Below are positions 58,252 through 64,000 of a stretch of 64,000 nucleotides of DNA, one piece after another (the first letter of the stretch is position 1; the number at the start of each line of letters is the position of its first letter). The stretch covers positions 3,658,001 to 3,722,000 of the forward strand of contig NZ_CP026730.1 of assembly GCF_003369795.1 (NCBI RefSeq), given 5' to 3'. Origin of the DNA: Streptomyces sp. CB09001. GTDB taxonomy: Bacteria; Actinomycetota; Actinomycetes; Streptomycetales; Streptomycetaceae. The notes beneath the pieces were generated by a model. That model saw nothing but the letters and a program-made list of their open reading frames with translations, did no database searches and was not told the DNA's origin. The position numbers and the translations under genes were made by a program.

Positions 58252-60843
58252 CTACTCGCCGGGGTGGGCGAGCTCGATGTCGTGGCCGTCGGCACCCGGG
58301 CCGGCGACCGTCAGGGCCGTCGCCACGGGCGGGTAGCCGGTCGCGATGACGGTGTACTCACCGGTGTCCAGGTCGGTGAAGGCGTACGCCCCGTCCGCCC
58401 CGGTGGTGGCCGTGCCGACCACGTTGCCCGCCGCGTCGACCAGGGTGACCCGGGCGTCGGCCAGCGGACCGTGCGGGGCCCGCACGACACCCTGGACCTG
58501 GGCCCCGGCCTGGAGGTCGACCTCGACGCGGGTGACGCCGGTACCACCGACCTCCAGGGGCAGGGCGCGGGGCCGGTAGCCGGCGGCGTTGACCGCGACG
58601 GTCACGGTGCCCGGCACCAGCTCGGTGAAGGCGAACTCGCCCGCCTCGCCGGTGGTGGCGCTGGCCAGCAGGTCGCCGCGCACGTCGGTGACGATCACCA
58701 TGGCGTCCTTGACCGGCAGCCCGCCCTCCACGGCCCGGACCAGGCCGGTGAGCCCGCTGGTGCCGCTGAGCAGGATGTCGTAGGCGACCGGCTCGTCGTT
58801 GACGACGATGGTGGAGGCCTGCGGCTGGAAACCGTCGGCGGAGGCGATCAGCACGTACGACCCGGCGCTCGGCGCGTCGACGGCGTAGGAGCCGTCGGCC
58901 TGGGCGACGGACCGGCCGAGCTGGCGGCCGGCCAGGGAGATCAGCGTGACGGCGGCCTGCGGGACCGGGGCGGACTCGGCGCCGCGGACGAAGCCGCGGA
59001 CCGCGATGCCGCCGGAGACGGGCGCCTGCGGTTCACCGGAGCCGGCCGTCGTGGCGACGGCGGCCAGCCGCTGGGTGGCGGCCGGTCCGGCGGCCGGGGC
59101 GGCCGCGGTGTCCGAGACGGCCGAGGCGGCCGGGTTGCCGGACGGCGTGGCCGACACGGCGGCCATCGCACCGGCCGGAACCGGCTCGTCGGCGACGCGG
59201 ACGGCCTCCGCGGGGATGCCCGCCACCGGCGGGGCGGCCTCGGCCGAGGACTCGGCCGCCTGGGCGAGGGCACCCTTGGTGCGCAGCGGGACCTCCTTGA
59301 TGAACAGCGTCACCAGGAAGCCGAGCAGGGCGATCGGCGCGACGTACAGGAAGATGTCGGCGATGCCGTGCCCGTAGGCGCTCTCCAGCCAGCTGCGGAT
59401 GGGCGCGGGGAGCAGGTCCATGTCGGGGATCTGCCCGGAGCCCAGGGCCTTGCCGGCCGCCATCCGGTCCTCGGGCTTGAGCTGCCCGATGGTGTCGGTG
59501 GCGTAGTGGCTGATCCGGGTCGACATGACGGAGCCGAGCACCGAGACGCCCACCGCGCCGCCGAGGGACCGGAAGAAGGTGACCGTGGAGGACGCGGAGC
59601 CCAGGTCGCTCGGCTCCACCTGGTTCTGCGTGCAGAGCACCAGGTTCTGCATCATCATGCCGACGCCGAGACCCATCAGCGCCATGAAGATCGCGATGTG
59701 CCAGTACGGGGTGTCGTAGCGCATGGTGCTGAGCAGGCCCAGGCCCGCGGTCAGCAGCACGCCGCCGGCCAGCAGCCAGCGCTTCCACTTGCCGGTCTTG
59801 GTGATGATGATGCCGGAGAGCGTGGACGAGACGAACAGGCCGCCGATCATCGGGATCGTCATGACGCCCGACATGGTCGGGGACTTGTCCCGGGCCAGCT
59901 GGAAGTACTGGCTGAAGTAGACGGTGCCCGCGAACATCGCGATACCGACGAACAGCGAGGCCAGCGAGGCCAGGGTGATGGTGCGGTTCCTGAACAGGCG
60001 CAGCGGGATGATCGGCTCGCTGGCCTTCGACTCCACGAGGAGGAAGATCAGCGTCAGCACGATGGCGCCGCCGACCATGGCAGCGGTCTGCCAGGACATC
60101 CAGGAGTACTTGTCGTCGGCGAAGGTGACCCAGACCAGCAGCAGACAGACGGCCGCGGTGACGAAGAAGGCGCCGGCCCAGTCGACCTTGACCTTCCGCT
60201 TGACCACGGGCAGGTGCAGGGTCTTCTGGAGCACGACCAGCGCGAGGATCGCGAAGGGCACGCCGACGTAGAGGCACCAGCGCCAGCCGAGCCAGCTGGT
60301 GTCGGTGATGACGCCGCCGAGCAGCGGGCCGCCGACGGTGGCGACGGCGAAGGTGGCGCCGAGGTAGCCGGAGTAGCGCCCGCGCTCACGCGGGGCGATC
60401 ATCGCGGCCATGATGATCTGCGCCAGGGCGGACAGACCGCCGGCGCCGAGTCCCTGGATGGCCCGCGCGGTGATCAGCATCGCGGGGTTCTGCGCCAGAC
60501 CGGCCACGACGGAGCCGATGACGAAGACGATCAGGGCTATCTGGACCAGGGCCTTCTTGCTGAACTGGTCCGCGAGCTTGCCCCACAGGGGGGTCGAGGC
60601 GGTCATCGTCAGCAGCGAGGCCGTGACGACCCAGGTGTAGGCGCTCTGGCCGCCGCCGAGGTCCCCGATGATCTCGGGCAGGGCGTTGGTGACGATGGTC
60701 GAGGACAGGATCGCGCAGAACATGCCGAGCAGCAGCCCGGACAGTGCCTCCATGATCTGCCGGTGCGTCATCGGAGCGTCTCCGGTGGAGCCTCCCCCGT
60801 GCTTGGCATGAGCCCGCACACCGGCTGGTGTGGTCGTTGCCAT
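58252..60843 (-). CDS. DHA2-family MFS exporter with C-terminal carboxypeptidase-regulatory-like domains
   Basis: Membrane protein of 863 residues. Residues 1-520 are an EmrB/QacA-type 14-helix exporter (LLGMFCAILSSTIVTNALPEI, PLWGKLADQFSKKALVQ as motif A). After an Ala/Pro-rich linker, three beta-sandwich repeats (about 617-863) of the CarboxypepD_reg type follow, each with a form of G-x-V-R/A-x-P(V/L)-A-x-V-T-L start and a GSYAV/GEFAF/GAYAF motif. Such domains are normally outside the cell, whereas DHA2 C-termini are expected inside, so the topology needs testing. It is downstream of a MarR repressor (13-base gap) and upstream of the YceI fusion; substrate unknown. Confidence 0.9.
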   Translation of the reverse strand: MATTTPAGVRAHAKHGGGSTGDAPMTHRQIMEALSGLLLGMFCAILSSTIVTNALPEIIGDLGGGQSAYTWVVTASLLTMTASTPLWGKLADQFSKKALVQIALIVFVIGSVVAGLAQNPAMLITARAIQGLGAGGLSALAQIIMAAMIAPRERGRYSGYLGATFAVATVGGPLLGGVITDTSWLGWRWCLYVGVPFAILALVVLQKTLHLPVVKRKVKVDWAGAFFVTAAVCLLLVWVTFADDKYSWMSWQTAAMVGGAIVLTLIFLLVESKASEPIIPLRLFRNRTITLASLASLFVGIAMFAGTVYFSQYFQLARDKSPTMSGVMTIPMIGGLFVSSTLSGIIITKTGKWKRWLLAGGVLLTAGLGLLSTMRYDTPYWHIAIFMALMGLGVGMMMQNLVLCTQNQVEPSDLGSASSTVTFFRSLGGAVGVSVLGSVMSTRISHYATDTIGQLKPEDRMAAGKALGSGQIPDMDLLPAPIRSWLESAYGHGIADIFLYVAPIALLGFLVTLFIKEVPLRTKGALAQAAESSAEAAPPVAGIPAEAVRVADEPVPAGAMAAVSATPSGNPAASAVSDTAAAPAAGPAATQRLAAVATTAGSGEPQAPVSGGIAVRGFVRGAESAPVPQAAVTLISLAGRQLGRSVAQADGSYAVDAPSAGSYVLIASADGFQPQASTIVVNDEPVAYDILLSGTSGLTGLVRAVEGGLPVKDAMVIVTDVRGDLLASATTGEAGEFAFTELVPGTVTVAVNAAGYRPRALPLEVGGTGVTRVEVDLQAGAQVQGVVRAPHGPLADARVTLVDAAGNVVGTATTGADGAYAFTDLDTGEYTVIATGYPPVATALTVAGPGADGHDIELAHPGE

Positions 60844-60856
60844 GGACTTCCTTTAC

Positions 60857-61357
60857 TTACGTGGTGATCGCGGGTGTACGGGTGGACTGTTCGTCCCCGG
60901 ACAGTGCGGGAGGCCGGGCCGCGGGGGCCCGGCAGTCGTCGAAGCTGGCCCTGAGGCGGGCCATGAGCCGGGAGAGCTGGCCGACCTCGTCGTCGGACCA
61001 GTCGCTCAGGCGGTGGGAGAGCAGCTGGGTGGTCCGCTCGGCGATCTCGTCGAGCTGGTCCTGTCCCGCGGGCGTCAGGCGCAGGATGCGCGAGCGCTTG
61101 TCCGCGGGATCGGGAAAGCGTTCGATCCAGCCCCGTTCGGCGCCGTGGGCGACGTGGCGGCTGGTCACCGACATGTCCACCGCGAGCAGCTCCGCGAGCT
61201 TGCTCATGCGCATGTCCCCGTGGCGGCCGAGCAGTGTCAGTACGGCGACGGACCCGCCGGGACAGTCGGACGGCAGCAGCCGCCCCATCTCCCGTTTCAC
61301 GGCGCCGAAGGCGCTGAACTGGCGGATCAGCTCCTCGTACTGCGCCTTCTCGGCCAT
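60857..61357 (-). CDS. MarR family regulator
   Basis: Winged-helix regulator of 166 residues. The DNA-binding core (about 45-105) contains LTLLGRHGDMRMSKLAELLAVDMSVTSRHV, and the wing follows with DPADKRSRILRLTPAG. The gene is the first of a probable operon with the exporter and YceI fusion, which it likely represses until a toxic ligand binds. ATG 61357 (MAEKAQYEE) follows GGGAGG by five bases; the frame opens two codons earlier. Three TTGC/GCAA inverted repeats lie upstream. Confidence 0.92.
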   Translation of the reverse strand: MAEKAQYEELIRQFSAFGAVKREMGRLLPSDCPGGSVAVLTLLGRHGDMRMSKLAELLAVDMSVTSRHVAHGAERGWIERFPDPADKRSRILRLTPAGQDQLDEIAERTTQLLSHRLSDWSDDEVGQLSRLMARLRASFDDCRAPAARPPALSGDEQSTRTPAITT

Positions 61358-61373
61358 GCGCACCTCCCGATTC

Positions 61374-61464
61374 GTTGCTTAGGGCAACCATAAGGACAGT
61401 TAGTTGCTACAGGCAAACAAAAACGGCCGGTGCGGCATAAAAAGTTGGCAAAGGCAAGTATTGC
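61374..61464. promoter_or_regulatory. TTGC/GCAA inverted repeats, probable MarR operators
   Basis: GTTGC-5-GCAAC at 61374-61388, GTTGC-5-GCAAA at 61403-61417 (one mismatch) and GCAA-3-TTGC at 61454-61464. They precede the marR start (61357) and are plausible binding sites for self-repression and for repression of the exporter operon. Confidence 0.6.
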
Positions 61465-61562
61465 GAAAGTAAATGCGCAGGTGGTAAGGGGTGGGGTGGG
61501 TCAAGAGGACTCGGCGGCCCCGCACTTGGGCCGCACGAGCGGATTCGCTAGTGTCTCGGCCC

Positions 61563-61763
61563 ATGGCTAACACCCAGGGCCCCCAGGGCAATAACGACCC
61601 CGCAGGCAGCACCCAGATGTTCCGTGCGTTCGTCGACGACGCCCCGCAGAGCCGGCAGGCGGCGGCCCCTGCCGCCTCCTCCGGACCCCGCGTCGGCCTG
61701 ATCGTCGGCATCGTGGCCGCCGTGATCGTCGTCGCGGCCGTGGCCTGGCTGGCGCTCGGCTAG
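61563..61763 (+). CDS. Small single-helix membrane protein
   Basis: A 66-residue protein with a polar N-terminus (MANTQGPQGNNDPAGSTQMF ...) and one C-terminal membrane helix (about 43-63, VGLIVGIVAAVIVVAAVAWL), so a tail-anchored or type II protein. No family recognised; similar short proteins are conserved beside sigN in Streptomyces, from memory. ATG 61563 follows CTCGGCCC with no clear ribosome site, and is divergent from marR. Convergent with sigN. Confidence 0.7.
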   Translation: MANTQGPQGNNDPAGSTQMFRAFVDDAPQSRQAAAPAASSGPRVGLIVGIVAAVIVVAAVAWLALG

Positions 61764-61877
61764 AACCGGTACCGGGCCCTGCGGCCGGTACCGGTACATA
61801 CGAAGACGACCGCCGCGGCACCCCCGAGGTGCCGCGGCGGCCGTCGCGCTGTCCTGTCCGCCGTCCCGTGACGGGGC

Positions 61878-62834
61878 TCAGTCGGAGATGAGGCCCTCGC
61901 GCAGCTGCGACAGGGTCCGGGTGAGCAGCCGGGAGACGTGCATCTGCGAGATGCCGACCTCCTCGCCGATCTGCGACTGGGTCATGTTGGCGAAGAAGCG
62001 CAGCATGATGATCCGCCGCTCCCGGGGCGGCAGCTTGGCCAGCAGCGGCTTGAGGGACTCGCGGTACTCCACGCCCTCCAGCGCCGTGTCCTCGTAGCCC
62101 AGGCGGTCCGCCAGCGAGCCCTCGCCGCCGTCGTCCTCCGGGGCCGGCGAGTCCAGCGAGGAGGCGGTGTACGCGTTGCCCACCGCGAGGCCGTCGACGA
62201 CGTCCTCCTCGGACACGCCGAGGACGGCGGCCAGCTCACCCACGGTCGGGGAGCGGTCCAGCTTCTGCGACAGCTCGTCGCTGGCCTTGGTCAGGGCCAG
62301 GCGCAGCTCCTGGAGGCGGCGCGGGACGCGGACCGACCACGAGGTGTCGCGGAAGAACCGCTTGATCTCGCCGACGACGGTCGGCATGGCGAACGTCGGG
62401 AACTCGACTCCCCGTTCGCAGTCGAAGCGGTCGATCGCCTTGATCAGGCCGATGGTGCCGACCTGGACGATGTCCTCCATCGGCTCGTTGCGGGAACGGA
62501 ACCGCGCGGCGGCGTAGCGCACCAGCGGGAGATTGAGCTCGATCAGGGTGTCCCGGACGTAGGCACGCTCGGGGCTGTCCCGGTCGAGGGCGGCGAGCCG
62601 CAGGAACAGGGAGCGGGACAGGGTGCGGGTGTCGATGGCCTCCGTTGCCGGAAGGGTCTGGGCCGGCACGGCGTCGAGGTCAGGCCCGGCTTCGACGGCC
62701 GGAGCGCCGTCGAGAGAGCCGACGGAGTCGATGGGGCCGACGGGCTCGACGACGGCGAGCGCCTCGATCGAGTCGGGCGCGGTCTCGCTCTCCGCGAGCG
62801 CGAGCACCTTCGAGCTGCCCTGTTCTGCGGACAT
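61878..62834 (-). CDS. sigN: SigB-type RNA polymerase sigma factor SigN
   Basis: Alternative sigma factor of the SigB/SigF/SigG family, 318 residues. After an acidic ~85-residue N-terminal segment, region 2 contains [38 protein letters not shown] in part, region 3 is around [23 protein letters not shown], and region 4 ends [37 protein letters not shown] in part. Position next to sigF matches S. coelicolor sigN, from memory. ATG 62834 follows GGGGGTGG. SigN is described as a development-associated sigma factor. Confidence 0.93.
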   Translation of the reverse strand: MSAEQGSSKVLALAESETAPDSIEALAVVEPVGPIDSVGSLDGAPAVEAGPDLDAVPAQTLPATEAIDTRTLSRSLFLRLAALDRDSPERAYVRDTLIELNLPLVRYAAARFRSRNEPMEDIVQVGTIGLIKAIDRFDCERGVEFPTFAMPTVVGEIKRFFRDTSWSVRVPRRLQELRLALTKASDELSQKLDRSPTVGELAAVLGVSEEDVVDGLAVGNAYTASSLDSPAPEDDGGEGSLADRLGYEDTALEGVEYRESLKPLLAKLPPRERRIIMLRFFANMTQSQIGEEVGISQMHVSRLLTRTLSQLREGLISD

Positions 62835-63126
62835 GCCACCCCCTTTGGGTCGCGGGACGGTCGCGGCACACGCTCCCACGCCGGGAACGCAGCCCTCACC
62901 TGAATACCGGAGCCGAAGCCCCGGCAAACGCGTCTCCGGCAGAATGTCACATGTCGGCAACGCGCTGTAGTGACATGTCGACATCCGAGATGCGAATACC
63001 CCCTGGAAACAGGGGGTCTGATGGGCTTTCAGCCCGATTCCGCCCGCAACGGCCCCGGTGAGCGATTCGCTCTCCCCGGTGATCCCTCGCTCGTGCTTTC
63101 GACTCCGCCCGGAGCTCTGGCCGAGC

Positions 63127-63993
63127 TTACGCTTCGATCCGGTTCGCGGACCTCAACCGCTGGAAACTACGCGCCAGTAGCCGCGAGACGTGCATCTGGG
63201 AGACGCCGAGTTCGGCGCTGATCTGCGACTGCGTGAGGTTGCTGTAGTAGCGCAGCAGCAGGATCCGCTGCTCCCGCTCGGGCAGCTGGACGAGCAGGTG
63301 GCGCACCAGGTCCCGGTGCTCGACCCCGTCCAGCGCCGGGTCCTCGTAGCCGAGCCGGTCGAGCAGTCCGGGCAGCCCGTCGCCCTCCTGGGCGGCCTCC
63401 AGCGAGGTGGCGTGGTACGACCGCCCCGCCTCGATGCAGGACAGCACCTCCTCCTCGGTGATGCGCAGCCGCTCGGCGATCTCGGCGGTGGTCGGGGAAC
63501 GGCCGAAGGCGGTCGTCAGGTCCTCGGTGGCGCTGTTGACCTGCACCCACAGCTCGTGCAGCCGGCGCGGCACGTGCACGGTGCGCACGTTGTCGCGGAA
63601 GTACCGCTTGATCTCCCCGACCACCGTGGGCATCGCGAAGGTCGGGAACTGCACGCCCCGCTCCGGGTCGAAGCGGTCGATGGCGTTGATGAGCCCGATG
63701 GTGCCGACCTGGACGACGTCCTCCATCGGCTCGTTGCGGGAGCGGAACCGGGCGGCGGCGTAGCGCACCAGCGGGAGGTTGGCCTCGATGAGCGCCGCGC
63801 GCACCCGGTCGTGCTCCGGCGTGCCCGGGGTGAGGCCCTTCAGCTCCCCGAAGAGCACCTGGGTCAGGGCCCGGGTGTCGGCACCCCGGCTGCGCTGCGG
63901 CGCGGGGGCCTCCTGGGCCTGGGCGGGCGGCGCGGGCGGTGCTTGAGGCGCAGTACTGGCCGGCACGGTCAACTCCACCTCGTGATCTGTCAA
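63127..63993 (-). CDS. sigF: Sporulation sigma factor SigF
   Basis: SigB-type sigma factor of about 288 residues, needed in S. coelicolor for spore maturation. It shares most of region 2 with SigN ([42 protein letters not shown] in part), and its region 4 contains [32 protein letters not shown] in part. A Pro/Ala/Gln-rich N-terminus (5-35) precedes. The start is near the window edge: TTG 63993 or GTG 63966 (VPASTAPQ), the latter after GAGGTGGAG. The two sigma genes are 292 bases apart and are likely paralogues. Confidence 0.93.
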   Translation of the reverse strand: MTDHEVELTVPASTAPQAPPAPPAQAQEAPAPQRSRGADTRALTQVLFGELKGLTPGTPEHDRVRAALIEANLPLVRYAAARFRSRNEPMEDVVQVGTIGLINAIDRFDPERGVQFPTFAMPTVVGEIKRYFRDNVRTVHVPRRLHELWVQVNSATEDLTTAFGRSPTTAEIAERLRITEEEVLSCIEAGRSYHATSLEAAQEGDGLPGLLDRLGYEDPALDGVEHRDLVRHLLVQLPEREQRILLLRYYSNLTQSQISAELGVSQMHVSRLLARSFQRLRSANRIEA

Positions 63994-64000
63994 CTCTTCC

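Overview
This window looks like a piece of the central chromosome of a Streptomyces very close to S. coelicolor/S. lividans. GC content is very high, nearly every codon ends in G or C, GTG starts and 4-base GTGA/ATGA overlaps are common, and gene order (serS, pheA, a DtpA/Sco/ECuC copper cluster, ..., sigN, sigF) matches what I remember of the S. coelicolor SCO3959-SCO4035 region. That correspondence is recalled, not searched. Apart from one small candidate insertion next to a tRNA-Ser gene I see no IS element, prophage, integrase or CRISPR array.

Layout. 1-2002: end of an ABC-2 type exporter operon. 2223-4339: HAD phosphatase translationally coupled to serS. 4484-4821: a gene-free stretch packed with DnaA boxes between serS and pheA. 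5893-12400: minus-strand extracytoplasmic copper/heme cluster (DtpA peroxidase, CopCD, ECuC, Sco, YcnI, membrane protein). 12642-21714: RsbW-like kinases, aminopeptidase P, a GAF-PP2C phosphatase, a primase-polymerase homologue that has lost its catalytic residues, a SEC-C protein, a degenerate tandem repeat array and a glycerophosphodiesterase. 21977-25255: HtrA-type protease and a divergent TetR/oxidoreductase pair. 25317-27174: tRNA-Ser followed by a two-gene module bracketed by two near-identical copies of the tRNA terminator. 27253-31559: DUF4232 lipoprotein, a small conserved-looking protein, an apparently intact primase-polymerase with an SOS-box-like site at its start, a small secreted Asn/Gln-rich protein and a SigE-family sigma factor. 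31709-39831: acyl-CoA ligase, MFS/TetR divergon, and a 1454-residue PAS protein built like a hybrid histidine kinase but without kinase residues. 40006-46205: subtilisin inhibitor, tRNA-Ser and tRNA-Arg, small membrane proteins, class B PBP, HxlR regulator, DUF2797 protein, amidohydrolase. 46215-54231: DmdR-type iron regulator, PEBP, GntR regulator, then a two-component system in an operon with a GT2-GtrA and a GT39 glycosyltransferase. 54453-64000: TetR, PPOX, STAS and ANTAR proteins, a MarR-controlled exporter/YceI operon with shared carboxypeptidase-regulatory-like domains, and the stress/sporulation sigma factors SigN and SigF.

How the parts work together. Three themes recur. First, copper delivery to extracytoplasmic cuproenzymes (5893-11424). 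Second, partner-switching control of SigB-type sigma factors: two RsbW-like kinases, one PP2C phosphatase, one STAS antagonist and two sigma factors lie in one window, though I cannot tell which pairs interact. Third, proteins that keep a fold but have lost catalytic residues (the 16909 primase-polymerase homologue, the 35467 sensor, the 25592 SUMF1-like protein). The observations I rate highest are the DnaA-box cluster, the SOS-box-like primase-polymerase promoter, the pseudokinase with seven GRRR motifs, the exporter fused to carboxypeptidase-regulatory domains, and the terminator-bracketed insertion.
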